Source of the DNA: Thermoplasmatales archaeon SM1-50
GTDB taxonomy: Archaea > Thermoplasmatota > E2 > DHVEG-1
Direction: 5' to 3'
NCBI GenBank assembly: GCA_001595945.1
Contig: LSSI01000075.1
Location: 1-34,885 of the forward strand
DNA length: 34,885 nucleotides
Notes under the pieces: model-generated
What the model saw: the letters and a program-made list of their open reading frames with translations, nothing else
Database searches by the model: none
What the model was told of the DNA's origin: nothing
Translations under genes and position numbers: made by a program
Part shown: piece after piece, positions 9,438-19,766 of the stretch
How the letters are laid out: every line of letters begins with the position of its first letter
How positions within the stretch are numbered: the stretch's first letter is position 1

Positions 9438-12152
9438 TTACTTGCTCTGCGAATCATGTCGTTGTCCAAAGAATACCTGTTCTCCTAACAAAGCACGCAG
9501 AGCGGTAGTAAAAACAGAGAACCCAAGAATAATCACCCAGACGACAGGATCTATGATAGGCGTTGTGGTAAAAAGGGTGTTTAACCCAGGTAGATAAATG
9601 ATCGCTAGGATCATAAGAAAGGTTATCACAAAAAAAGACTTGAGTAGTACATTGCGCCGTTTGAATTTCTCAATGAGATTTCCTTCCCGTAGTATAAAAA
9701 CATAAATCTGTGGAGATAACAAAGTTATCGCAAACGAAACCGTACCTGCCATCAGCTTTGCTTGAGGTTCTGCATACCCATTACCCATGAGATACTGGAA
9801 CGTAAGGATGTACCCTGCAGCGATAGATAGGCCAAACATAATTCCATCAAGAATCATGATAAACCGTTGTTTTTTTGAAATAATCGGCTCGGACATTTTG
9901 GATGGATTCCGTTTCATGATATCCTTATCAGCCGAATCCGTACTCACCCCGATACTAGGAAATGATTCCATTATGACATTTGACCAAAGTAACTGTAACG
10001 GCATTAGTGGCACCGGGTATCCAAAGAGAGGTGTGATAAGAATGCCAACAACCTTGCCGATGTTATTCGTAATAAGATAACGAATGAGTTTTTTTAGGTT
10101 CTGATACACCCGCCGGCCTTCCTCGACAGCTTTGACAATGACAGCGAAGTTATCATCGGTAAGGATGATATTTGCCGCTTCTTGTGACACCTGCGTTCCT
10201 GCCCGGCCCATCGCTATTCCGACGTCAGCTTTTTTCAAAGCAGGAGCATCATTAACACCATCCCCTGTCATGGCTACAATATGGTTTTTCGATCGTAGTA
10301 TATCAACAATCTTTAATTTATCAAGCGGCGCGACACGAGAATAGACTCGAAGATGCTCTACATGGTCTTCAAACTCATCATCACTCATTTCCTCAAGGTC
10401 TTTTCCCTCAATCGCTTGATTGATATCAGAAGCGATACCAACGCTCTCAGCGATTGAAAAACCAGTTTTTTTACTATCACCAGTAATCATCACGACATTG
10501 ATGTTTGCATCTTTTGTTTCCTGAATCATCTGTTTGACTTCATCCTTTGGCGGATCGTAAATAGCTGCGGTCGCAAGGAGTGTAAGCCCCTTAAGATTTT
10601 TCACATCTATCTTCTTTAGACCATTCACATTGGATTTTTTTATAAATCCAATCAGTCGGAATCCTTTCTCGGATCGTGTGGAAAGCTCCTTAATAATGTG
10701 ATGTCGATGTTGATCACTCAATGGTTTAATCTCTCCATCGATATAGTAAGAATCACAGAATGTAAGGATTTTCTCTGGAGCGCCTTTGATGTAAATGTCC
10801 TGTTTCCCTGAACGGTCCTGTGTAAGAATCGCTGAAAACATAAGTTCAGAGGAAAATGGAACATTGTCAACGATCTTGTAAGAATCAAACTGGCTTGGTT
10901 TAAAGCCATTTAAGATCGATGCTTTGATAAGTGATACTTCTGTTGGATCCCCAAGTTCCTTAATGATATTTCCGTCATGTTCGACAACCTGAGCGGTGGA
11001 GCATTTAACGGAGGTTAAGAAAAGATCATGCAGCAGAGCGGATTTACCTTCTGCGATCATCTTAAACACATCAGCCATCACAAAGAATCTATTGCCAATA
11101 AAAAATTCCTTTACGGTCATGTCATGTTTTGTAATCGTTCCTGTTTTATCGGTACATATATAATCGACGTTGCCGAGGGTTTCTACGGAGGAGAGTTGTT
11201 TAATAATCACTGAGTTTTTCGCAAGTCGCTCCATCGCAAGTGATAGCGCAATGGTCATCGATGCTGGCAACCCCTCAGGAAATACAGCGACGAGTATGCT
11301 GATAGCAAGTAAAATCGAAAACCCAATATCATCACCTCGTACAAGACCCATGATCAACACTAAAACAAGCGAGACAATCGCAAGCCCAACAAGAGCCTTT
11401 ATTTCACGGTCCATTTTCTTCTGAAGAGGCGTCCGTTCAACTTCTGTCGCCTGTATGTTGGCCGCGATTTTTCCAATCTCCGTGCCATTCCCCGTCTTTA
11501 CTACAAGTGCCTTGGCATGACCATTTAGGACTTTACTTCCAGCAAAGATGATGTTCTTCATTTCATAAAGTTTGAGGTTTTTTTCAGGAAGTAGTTGAGT
11601 ATTTTTAAGAATCGGTTCACTTTCACCTGTGAGATGCGCCTCGTCAACCAGTAAATCAGTTACTTCAATGAGCCGTGCATCGCTAGGGATAATATCCCCT
11701 GATTCAAAGACGATAACATCTCCAGGGACTAAAAATTTTGAAGCAATTACATCTATGTTTCCATTTCGCACGACTTTACATTGCGGAGAAAGGATTTTCT
11801 TTAACTCTTCTGCAGCTTTTTCTGCTTTTCCTTCCTGAATTAAGCTAATAATGGTGTTAATAATGACGACAGCGACGATCGCAATCGTCTCAAGAGCATC
11901 TTTGATGATAAAAAATGAAAGGAGCGCTGCGATAATAAGGATTAATGCCATTGGTTCAATAAGCGCTTCAATTATTTTTCTAACCAGGGTTTTCTTTTTT
12001 GCTTGTGCGAATTCATTAGCCCCATATATGCGCAGTCGTTCCTCAGCAGCCTTTTCGGAAAGACCCTGAGGTGATGTCTGAAAAATCGAAAATAATTCTT
12101 CGTTTGTTTTGGAAAAAAAATTTCCTGAGACATCGAGTTTTTCAAGTTTCAT
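9438..12152 (-). CDS. Type II cation-transporting P-type ATPase (SERCA/PMR1-like)
   Basis: CTDKTGTITKHDMTV phosphorylation motif, LTGESEP, MITGDSKKT, MTGDGVNDAPALKKADVGIAMG, PEGLPA in TM4. Confidence 0.93.
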   Translation of the reverse strand: MKLEKLDVSGNFFSKTNEELFSIFQTSPQGLSEKAAEERLRIYGANEFAQAKKKTLVRKIIEALIEPMALILIIAALLSFFIIKDALETIAIVAVVIINTIISLIQEGKAEKAAEELKKILSPQCKVVRNGNIDVIASKFLVPGDVIVFESGDIIPSDARLIEVTDLLVDEAHLTGESEPILKNTQLLPEKNLKLYEMKNIIFAGSKVLNGHAKALVVKTGNGTEIGKIAANIQATEVERTPLQKKMDREIKALVGLAIVSLVLVLIMGLVRGDDIGFSILLAISILVAVFPEGLPASMTIALSLAMERLAKNSVIIKQLSSVETLGNVDYICTDKTGTITKHDMTVKEFFIGNRFFVMADVFKMIAEGKSALLHDLFLTSVKCSTAQVVEHDGNIIKELGDPTEVSLIKASILNGFKPSQFDSYKIVDNVPFSSELMFSAILTQDRSGKQDIYIKGAPEKILTFCDSYYIDGEIKPLSDQHRHHIIKELSTRSEKGFRLIGFIKKSNVNGLKKIDVKNLKGLTLLATAAIYDPPKDEVKQMIQETKDANINVVMITGDSKKTGFSIAESVGIASDINQAIEGKDLEEMSDDEFEDHVEHLRVYSRVAPLDKLKIVDILRSKNHIVAMTGDGVNDAPALKKADVGIAMGRAGTQVSQEAANIILTDDNFAVIVKAVEEGRRVYQNLKKLIRYLITNNIGKVVGILITPLFGYPVPLMPLQLLWSNVIMESFPSIGVSTDSADKDIMKRNPSKMSEPIISKKQRFIMILDGIMFGLSIAAGYILTFQYLMGNGYAEPQAKLMAGTVSFAITLLSPQIYVFILREGNLIEKFKRRNVLLKSFFVITFLMILAIIYLPGLNTLFTTTPIIDPVVWVIILGFSVFTTALRALLGEQVFFGQRHDSQSK

Positions 12153-12307
12153 TGTTTTCTTCCTTCAGTCGCCGACCTGAAATCATGTCGTGTTATATTT
12201 AGTTTTCATTTCTATGAAAAAAGGGATAATCTTCTGATATAAGCCATAAATTATTAAAGAGTTTGAGGATAAAGATTTTCGAAAAAAAAGATAACTGGCG
12301 GGAGCAT

Positions 12308-13354
12308 ATGAAAAAAATTGGTGTCTTAACCGGGGGTGGCGATTGTCCAGGGCTTAATGCAGTAATTCGAGCGGTAGTAAAAAAATCCCTGAAAAATAAA
12401 TGGGAGATCATCGGTATCATCGATGGATGGAAAGGACTTATTGAGGGAACTGTCAAACAGCTTTCCGATCAGGACGTCTCAGGCATTTTACCAAAAGGTG
12501 GAACGATTCTTGGCACCTCCCGGACAAACCCATTCAAAGAACAGAAAAACGTTGATAAACTATTGGCAAATATAAAGAAATTCAAACTTGATGCACTTAT
12601 TGCTATTGGTGGGGAAGACACGCTAGGTGTCGCATTACAGTTGCATAAGATGGGGGTGCCTGTAGTTGGTGTTCCCAAAACCATCGATAATGATATTTCA
12701 GGGACCGATTATACGTTTGGCTTTGATACCGCTGTCTCGATTGTTACTAATGCAATAGACCGGCTTCATACCACCGCAGAGTCCCATCATCGCATAATGG
12801 TACTCGAGGTTATGGGTAGACACGCGGGATGGATAGCGACCATATCGGGGATCGCTGGTGGTGCAGATGAGATACTGATTCCAGAAATTCCTTTTCATAT
12901 CGATGATGTCTGTAAGAACTTACAGGCGCGTCATAAGAGTGAAAAAAAGTTCAGTATCGTGGTCGTCTCTGAAGGAGCAAAACCATGTGATTCTGATCAA
13001 TTTGAGATTTTATGTGAAGAAAAAGACGACTTTGGTCATGTCCGCCTTGGCGGTATCGGGCAGCGTCTTGCAAAGCAAATCGAGAAACGACTGGGTGTTG
13101 AAACACGTTTTACAGTCCTTGGTCATGTTCAGCGCGGTGGATCACCAACCGCCTATGACAGAGTCCTTGCGACACGCTATGGTGTTGCCGCTGTTGAACT
13201 CGTAAAAAGAGGGGAGTTTGGAAATATGGTGGCCCTACGTGGTTATAAGATCCTCCCGGTTCATCTGGATGAGTCAGTGACCAAACTTCGTACCGTTGAC
13301 ATGGATATCTATGAGATTGCAACAACCTTTTTTGCACATCCTCATCATCGATAG
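12308..13354 (+). CDS. 6-phosphofructokinase, PFK-A superfamily with PPi-type residues
   Basis: MKKIGVLTGGGDCPGLNAVIRAV, AIGGEDTLGVA, PKTIDNDISGTDYTFGFDTAV, MGRHAGWIA, GHVQRGGSPTAYDRVLATR; SD GGGAG upstream of ATG 12308. Confidence 0.92.
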   Translation: MKKIGVLTGGGDCPGLNAVIRAVVKKSLKNKWEIIGIIDGWKGLIEGTVKQLSDQDVSGILPKGGTILGTSRTNPFKEQKNVDKLLANIKKFKLDALIAIGGEDTLGVALQLHKMGVPVVGVPKTIDNDISGTDYTFGFDTAVSIVTNAIDRLHTTAESHHRIMVLEVMGRHAGWIATISGIAGGADEILIPEIPFHIDDVCKNLQARHKSEKKFSIVVVSEGAKPCDSDQFEILCEEKDDFGHVRLGGIGQRLAKQIEKRLGVETRFTVLGHVQRGGSPTAYDRVLATRYGVAAVELVKRGEFGNMVALRGYKILPVHLDESVTKLRTVDMDIYEIATTFFAHPHHR

Positions 13355-13374
13355 ATAACATATGCTTATCTATC
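13350..13374 (+). terminator. Hairpin + T-run terminator nested between convergent stop codons
   Basis: GATAGATAA(catatgc)TTATCTATC perfect 9-bp stem followed by TCATTTTTT; overlaps the pfk stop codon and abuts the rnz stop codon. Confidence 0.6.
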
Positions 13375-14316
13375 TCATTTTTTCAGCTTTACTTCAATCT
13401 CCTGGAAGTCCTTTGCGACGTACGAATGGATAAACTCACTACGTGCTTCATCCTCAAGTATACGGAAATCAAGATAACGAGGGCTAATATGCACCAAAAA
13501 CAACTTTTCCACTTTTGCTTTCCTTGCTATCTCCGCTGCTTGCGTCGCAGTGGTATGTCCATATCCCCTAGCGATGTCCTCAAGTTGTGAATCGAAGGTA
13601 GCCTCATGGATTAAAATATCTGCACCCTTTGAAAAAGCGATGATCTGATCACATGGTTTAGTATCGCCAGAAATCACTATCCTTCTGCCTTTCCTTGAAG
13701 GCCCTAGAACCATGTGAGGTGTGATTTTTTTGCCAGTAGATAGGGTAATGGTCTGTCCATTCTGTAGCTTACTAAATAATGGCCCTTCAGGGATTCCTAG
13801 TTTTAAGGCTTTTGCTTTGTTAAATTTCCCTGGTCGTTCATGCTCCTTGAGACAATAGCAAAACGTAGGGACATTATGGTTAACCATTAACGTCGAGATA
13901 CTATAACCCTCGAATTTAACCTCTTGACCATTGATAAGATCATGAGCAATGATTCTATAGGACGGCCGAAAATATCCTAAGCTAAGGATTTGGTTAGTTA
14001 GCTCTTTCATTCCGACAGGTCCATAGATGTGAAGTGGTCTGTCTCTATCATTCAGCTGCATGGTTTGAATCAAACCTGGTAACCCAAGGAAATGGTCGCC
14101 GTGAAAATGACTGATGAAAATCTTTGATATCTGCATATAACTAAGATTGGAGTGTTGGAACTGCCGCTGTGTACCTTCACCGCAGTCAAATAATATGATT
14201 TCGCTGCCTCGTTTTACAGCAACAGATGAGACATTTCGTTTCACAGTTGGCCAGCTTCCGCCAGTGCCCAAGAAGATTATGTGTAATTGTGTCATATAAG
14301 AGACGGATACTTTCAA
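13375..14316 (-). CDS. rnz: Ribonuclease Z (tRNA 3' processing endonuclease); start possibly at 14295
   Basis: FLGTGGSWPTVKRNVSS, DCGEGTQRQ, SHFHGDHFLGLPGL, SGDTKPCDQI, HEATFDSQLEDIARGYGHTTATQAAEIA. Confidence 0.93.
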   Translation of the reverse strand: MKVSVSYMTQLHIIFLGTGGSWPTVKRNVSSVAVKRGSEIILFDCGEGTQRQFQHSNLSYMQISKIFISHFHGDHFLGLPGLIQTMQLNDRDRPLHIYGPVGMKELTNQILSLGYFRPSYRIIAHDLINGQEVKFEGYSISTLMVNHNVPTFCYCLKEHERPGKFNKAKALKLGIPEGPLFSKLQNGQTITLSTGKKITPHMVLGPSRKGRRIVISGDTKPCDQIIAFSKGADILIHEATFDSQLEDIARGYGHTTATQAAEIARKAKVEKLFLVHISPRYLDFRILEDEARSEFIHSYVAKDFQEIEVKLKK

Positions 14317-14400
14317 AGGGTGTAAAAGCGTTTTGGTTTTAACCTAATAAGTATTAAAGAAAAAAAAGAAGGAAAACATATCTCTGCTATACGCGATTTG

Positions 14401-15441
14401 TTAGATCTTAATAAAGAACAAAAGGAGTTTTGCTGTTCTTTTTTCTATAATGGGCTGAGTCTGAGAGTTTTGAAGCGTCACTGTGACTTCTATATCGTTT
14501 AATCCAAGGATTACCCCGGAGGATATCGTACGTTCTTCACCAGCGGGCACTATAGAGAGTTTCCCAGTCGTTTCTTTTCCAACAAGAACAAGACCATTAC
14601 CACTTAATGTGATCTTCCAATCGATGCCTATGGCATCAGCGTCCCCTGAATTGTGTATAACAGTTTTTATTCGGAATAATCCTCCTTTGATACTTTGTAT
14701 TGCGATATTTGGTATGGTTCCTATAGTAAACCACACGAAGAATAGTTTATTTCCCCCATTTGATTCAATGGAGATATAACATTCATAGGTGGTTTCTGGT
14801 TGAAGGCCAGTTGTATTAATTGTGACGTTAATAGGATCGTGTTCACCAGTTGAAACCCCATTTGTTGGGGATACAGCAATCCAACTTTCCGACCAGGATA
14901 ACGTATAGGAGAGCGTGCCTGTGCCGCTATTCCAGATATCAAACTCGGCGCTTTTGGTAATATTTGGTAGTATGATTCCAAAGTAGTGTGATTGTGGATA
15001 GACAGCTAACCATGGCGTATCATGTGAGATGATCGTTACTGTAACGTTAAAAACGCCATCACCGCCTCCATTTGTTGTGATCTGGATGTCACAGCCGTGA
15101 AACCCGGAGTCCAAACCGGTTGTATCAATAGTAACTATGATTTGTATGTGTTCTCCGTTTGTTACGCCACTAGTTGGAAACACAGTGACCCATGGGCAGT
15201 TCCAAGTTAAATCAAAGATGAGTTCACAACATCCCCCACTAGTCCATATTTCAAAAATGGTGCTATTGATCTCTCCCTCAGACATGTTACCAAAATCGTG
15301 TGATCTCGGCTCGTATTCTAGTATTCCACGTGTTTGAGAAGTATGTTCTTGAGGAGCCCCAGTTGTTACTCCGATGATGGATGCGAATAGGAAGAAGACA
15401 ACACTTGCTGCCGTTATTTTTCCTTTTCCACTCTTTTTCAT
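14401..15441 (-). CDS. Secreted BACON-like/ASH-like repeat protein
   Basis: Signal peptide-like N-terminus; two repeats of 'WVTVFPTSGVTNGEHIQIIVTIDTTGLDSG...' / 'WIAVSPTNGVSTGEHDPINVTINTTGLQPETTYECYISIESNGG'. Confidence 0.75.
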   Translation of the reverse strand: MKKSGKGKITAASVVFFLFASIIGVTTGAPQEHTSQTRGILEYEPRSHDFGNMSEGEINSTIFEIWTSGGCCELIFDLTWNCPWVTVFPTSGVTNGEHIQIIVTIDTTGLDSGFHGCDIQITTNGGGDGVFNVTVTIISHDTPWLAVYPQSHYFGIILPNITKSAEFDIWNSGTGTLSYTLSWSESWIAVSPTNGVSTGEHDPINVTINTTGLQPETTYECYISIESNGGNKLFFVWFTIGTIPNIAIQSIKGGLFRIKTVIHNSGDADAIGIDWKITLSGNGLVLVGKETTGKLSIVPAGEERTISSGVILGLNDIEVTVTLQNSQTQPIIEKRTAKLLLFFIKI

Positions 15442-15508
15442 TTTTTTTATTCCCCCTGCGATGATATTTAATCTCCTATTTCATATTTATAGCTATCTAT
15501 CATTATTT

Positions 15509-17359
15509 TTATAAAGGATTGGTGAGCGGAAACCAATCAACGTTTATCCAGAAGAAAGAAAAGTTGTCTATTCTGATTTTCCCAGGGATAACACAAGGAA
15601 GGTACCGTGGTTTATCCCAGTAGTTCTGATACCAGTGATGGCGCCCATGCGTGATGGACGTTCCATAGTAAAACGCGTTTATTTTGAAGCTCTGTAAACT
15701 ATTATACGAAATAGTCACATCTGTGCTGAAAAATATTCGTATGCCATAGACATTATCTTGAAATGAATTCTTTGAAATGGTCAGTAAATCACAACCATTC
15801 TGCACCGAGACACCATGAAGTCCGCTGCCAATGATATTTCCAGTGATAATTGTGTAAGATGAATGGTTAATTAGGATATTGAAATGACCATTATAAATGG
15901 TAAAATTATTGACCGTGACATAATCAGCACAAATAGTTATGATATCCCGTGTTCCATTTCCTTCAAGGATTGTTGTAGTTTTCTCCTCAGCAGTCAAACG
16001 AAGAGGTTTGTTGATGATAACAGTCTCATAATATGTGCCGTTGAATACGTAAATGGTATCGTTTTGTTGCGCATCGTCGATTGCGGCTTGAATGGAACTG
16101 TAGTTATTTGGACCGTTGCCTCCGACATACCGGATTGTGCCATCATTAGTAAGGTATTGTATATTTGTAGAACGAGGAGGATTTCGTAAAGGAGTCCAGT
16201 CAACATTCATCCATGAAAGGGTGATTTTTTCTAGCTTAATGTAACCAAAAATTGGGTAAGGTAGTATTCGCGCTCGTTCCCAATAATTCAACTTCCAGAT
16301 ATTTCGTCGAGTGACAACCGTATGAGCAACAAAGCATCCGTTCATCTTGTAATTCCTAAGATCGTTGTTCTGAATGATGTTCCCTGCCGAATCCTTTAGA
16401 TAAATGCCATTGTCATTGTCCAATATTGTGTTGTTTGTTATTTTGGTATCAAAAGAGGATTCAAGGAATATACCGACATCAATATTGCCCAGGACACTGT
16501 TTTTATTTATGATGCTAAATGTCGTATCTTTCAACCAAAGTCCATACCAGCGGTTCCATGCTATCGTGTTTGCTTCAATAATGATCTCTGAGGAATTGTA
16601 TACGTAGATTCCGTTTGCATTGTTATCTATATCATTCCCCAAGAGAATAAGATCATAGCAATTTTCCATATGGACGCCAAGCCCTTTGTTGACAACGGTG
16701 TTGTTCTGGATTTTGGAAGTAGCCAAACCGATAATATACAATCCCTCTAAGTTGTCATATATGGTATTTGCTATGATAGCAACTTTGGAGAGTTGTCGAA
16801 GACATAGTCCATAGGAATTGTTACAGATGATGTTCGAATCAATCGTCACCTGGGAGGTGCCAGACGACTGAGCAGAAATCCCAAACCAACCATTATCTCT
16901 GATAATGTTCTGGGTGATAACAACATTACTAATAGCATCTATTACTACACCAGCAGAGTGGATATCGTTTTTTGCATGCTGCACGGTGAATCCCTGAAAC
17001 ACCGTATCATGAGCTGAAATTCCGACAACTGTGCCTTCCTCTTTTGCATCAATAATCGTGGTATTTTTGTCCTCACCGGTTAATCGAATTGATGTTCCAA
17101 TATGAATAGTTTCTTCATACAAACCATGAAAGACGAACACGGTGTCTCCGTTTGTTGCGTTATCAATCGCATCCTGGATTCTTGAGTAATTCCCAGGACC
17201 TGAACCTCCTACGTACAGGATAGTATCATTGACTACTGCGGCATAAGACATCTGGGATGGTTTGTTCGTTGCTAATGTAGGAAGACAATACAAAGACGAA
17301 CAGAAAAGACATACCATAGTAAATATTTCTAATCGTGGGAATGATGATTTCATGAACAA
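15509..17359 (-). CDS. NosD/right-handed beta-helix (CASH domain) secreted protein, duplicated architecture; start possibly 17353
   Basis: Signal peptide; two copies of 'YVGGxGPxNYSxIQxAID' plus parallel beta-helix repeats (ITGNIIGSGLHGVSVQNGCDLLTISKNSF). Confidence 0.85.
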   Translation of the reverse strand: MFMKSSFPRLEIFTMVCLFCSSLYCLPTLATNKPSQMSYAAVVNDTILYVGGSGPGNYSRIQDAIDNATNGDTVFVFHGLYEETIHIGTSIRLTGEDKNTTIIDAKEEGTVVGISAHDTVFQGFTVQHAKNDIHSAGVVIDAISNVVITQNIIRDNGWFGISAQSSGTSQVTIDSNIICNNSYGLCLRQLSKVAIIANTIYDNLEGLYIIGLATSKIQNNTVVNKGLGVHMENCYDLILLGNDIDNNANGIYVYNSSEIIIEANTIAWNRWYGLWLKDTTFSIINKNSVLGNIDVGIFLESSFDTKITNNTILDNDNGIYLKDSAGNIIQNNDLRNYKMNGCFVAHTVVTRRNIWKLNYWERARILPYPIFGYIKLEKITLSWMNVDWTPLRNPPRSTNIQYLTNDGTIRYVGGNGPNNYSSIQAAIDDAQQNDTIYVFNGTYYETVIINKPLRLTAEEKTTTILEGNGTRDIITICADYVTVNNFTIYNGHFNILINHSSYTIITGNIIGSGLHGVSVQNGCDLLTISKNSFQDNVYGIRIFFSTDVTISYNSLQSFKINAFYYGTSITHGRHHWYQNYWDKPRYLPCVIPGKIRIDNFSFFWINVDWFPLTNPL

Positions 17360-18531
17360 TCACCTCCCAAGCTAGGAATATCATATGGTTTTACTACAGG
17401 AAACCAATCAAGGTTTATCCATCGAATCACAACCGCTTTATTCCAGGGAACTCTGATTTGCCCCCAGATAATTTTCGGTCCTAACCCATGATGGTCATCC
17501 CAATAATTCCTCTTCCATCGGTTGAAAGAAGAGTTTTCAAAAACAACGTTCTTATTATTGTCTATGAAATTGTTATTCTTGATAAGCGTCCAATTCGCCA
17601 TATTAAGATTTATGCCTTCATTGCTACCTTGAATGTTATTTGACGAGATGATATTACCCCTTGCTTTTGTAATAATGCACCCATACAACGCATTCTGTAT
17701 AAACAGATTATTGTAAATGGAATTATTATTTGCGCTAGGCCAAATTCCCAGTCCGCTATAGGTTTGATTTATTATACTATTGTGTGTAATTTCATTGTCT
17801 GTTGCCCCAGGCCAAAGACTCACCCCAGCGTAGTTATTTTGCATCATATTCTGAATGACGGTATTGTAACTTGATTGTGAAATGACGACTGCACAATGAC
17901 CATTGTGCGTCATTACATTCTCCAGGATAGTCACATTTGTTGATTTCTGAAGAAAAATTCCTTCATTTCCATTTTCTGTGATATAGTTAGCATGAACAAG
18001 GACATTGGATGAACCATTCAGAAGAATCCCTACTCCATACAGGCCGTTCTGAAGAACAACATTCCCCTGAATGACAATCGCATTTGAGCGACATTCGATC
18101 CCTGCATCTACTTTCGGAGTATCTCCGCTGTGCTGAATGGTAAAGGTACTAATTGTGACATCATCTACCATTACTAGGATAACATCGCCATCTCCTTGGC
18201 CGTCAATAACCGTTGTGGTCTGATTTTCCCCAATCAAATTAATTGACTTGTTTACCACGACATTTTCAAAATAGGGAGATGAATGTGCATAGACAAACAC
18301 CGTGTCTCCATCTGTTGAATTGGTGATAGCATCCTGAATCGTTGTGAAATTATTTGGACCAACACCTCCAACATAACGGATAACTCCAGAACAACTCTGT
18401 GATAGTAAAAGACTGTTCGCTATCAGTCCATTTGATGGGGGGAGAGCCATTAACACAGCGAATATTAGTGTACTTACGATTATTGTTTTTTTTATCAGAT
18501 GAATTTCCTCTTTCCATTTATATAGAATCAT
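17350..18531 (-). CDS. NosD/right-handed beta-helix secreted protein
   Basis: RYVGGVGPNNFTTIQDAITNSTDGDTVFVYAHSSPYFENVVVNKSINLIGENQTTTVIDG and repeated NxV..N beta-helix units. Confidence 0.86.
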   Translation of the reverse strand: MILYKWKEEIHLIKKTIIVSTLIFAVLMALPPSNGLIANSLLLSQSCSGVIRYVGGVGPNNFTTIQDAITNSTDGDTVFVYAHSSPYFENVVVNKSINLIGENQTTTVIDGQGDGDVILVMVDDVTISTFTIQHSGDTPKVDAGIECRSNAIVIQGNVVLQNGLYGVGILLNGSSNVLVHANYITENGNEGIFLQKSTNVTILENVMTHNGHCAVVISQSSYNTVIQNMMQNNYAGVSLWPGATDNEITHNSIINQTYSGLGIWPSANNNSIYNNLFIQNALYGCIITKARGNIISSNNIQGSNEGINLNMANWTLIKNNNFIDNNKNVVFENSSFNRWKRNYWDDHHGLGPKIIWGQIRVPWNKAVVIRWINLDWFPVVKPYDIPSLGGDCS

Positions 18532-18664
18532 ATGTTATATAAAATTATTGTCATTTTCATTTTACCAGAGGATGCAAAAGAGTATGAATAACTCTTAGGA
18601 GCAGAGCCCTCATAAGATATTTAATTTGAAAAAGGTAGGTTCTCAGATTAGGTGAATATCTATT

Positions 18665-19681
18665 TTATATTTGTTTATAAACAACAAAATACCGAGTAAG
18701 GCTTTTATGAGATTTCACAGGATACGTTTCAACAACGGAGAGATACCTTCCACCGATAGCACGGATTGCATCATTGGATAGCCCAACTACCGCTCGACCA
18801 TGTTTCATAAGGATGTTTGAAATTGTTTCAAAGGCTCTTTTGTATAGTTGTGTGAGTTGCTCTCCTTTTGTTGTTGTTGCGCGTGCATATGGAAAATCCG
18901 TCACAATCGCATCGACCGAAGGAACATATCTTACGATATCACCAATATCCACACAATATAGCCTATAATTTTTCAGATGATAAAATTCAAGATTTTTCCT
19001 ACATCCATTTATCATCTTCTTTTCGATATCACTTCCGATAACAGGGATTCCAATTAATGCTGCCTCAAGCAAAATCCCCCCGGTTCCACAGAAGGGATCA
19101 AGTAAAATACCTTGTTTTTTCACAATAGAAAGATTCACTAGTGCACGTGCAATTTTCGGATGAAGGGTAACTGGTGCAAGGAATGGGCGCAAATGTCCTC
19201 TTCGTTGTTGAAAATGACTCGTGTCAATAGCTGCTTTCTTCACCCCAACATAGACAATCGTCTGTGTCAGCACTGCCCGTAGTTCAATATCGGGGTATTT
19301 CAAATTGACAACCCGATCTTTTGTATAGACTTCACCTAAATGATCAATAAGTGTTTGTGAGGGGATTGCTGACGATCGATTGTTACATCTGATTGCTATC
19401 GAGCCATCGGTTGTAAGAGGATGTTGTTTGGCATTTTGTACGATGTCATCAAGTGATGCAGGGCAAAAGAACAATAGTTCATCAATGAAAAACGAAAATG
19501 CAAGTCGCTGTGCAAGTTTCTGAATGATGTCTTTATTATGTTTGATGTCGACCACAAGGACATCCTCATTGGAAGCAATGATAGAACAGAACGTCTCCTC
19601 AGCCCTAAGGGATGAAAGGATTTCAGCACGAGGAAGTGTGTTATGTTCTTTGGAAAGTTCAAAGATCAGCTTCATTGGCAA
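18665..19681 (-). CDS. tRNA (guanine(10)-N2)-methyltransferase (TrmG10/Trm11 family)
   Basis: THUMP-like N-terminus; 'LDPFCGTGGILLEAALIGIPVIGSDIEKKMINGC' SAM motif; 'VTDFPYARATTTKGEQLTQLYKRAFE' catalytic (D/N)PPY-like motif. Confidence 0.88.
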   Translation of the reverse strand: MPMKLIFELSKEHNTLPRAEILSSLRAEETFCSIIASNEDVLVVDIKHNKDIIQKLAQRLAFSFFIDELLFFCPASLDDIVQNAKQHPLTTDGSIAIRCNNRSSAIPSQTLIDHLGEVYTKDRVVNLKYPDIELRAVLTQTIVYVGVKKAAIDTSHFQQRRGHLRPFLAPVTLHPKIARALVNLSIVKKQGILLDPFCGTGGILLEAALIGIPVIGSDIEKKMINGCRKNLEFYHLKNYRLYCVDIGDIVRYVPSVDAIVTDFPYARATTTKGEQLTQLYKRAFETISNILMKHGRAVVGLSNDAIRAIGGRYLSVVETYPVKSHKSLTRYFVVYKQI

Positions 19682-19766
19682 TCAAGCGACCTACAGGTTC
19701 TAAATACGGTCTAGATAATAAAACAATAGGTTACAAGCAAGAAGAGTACGTCTTGATAAAATTATT

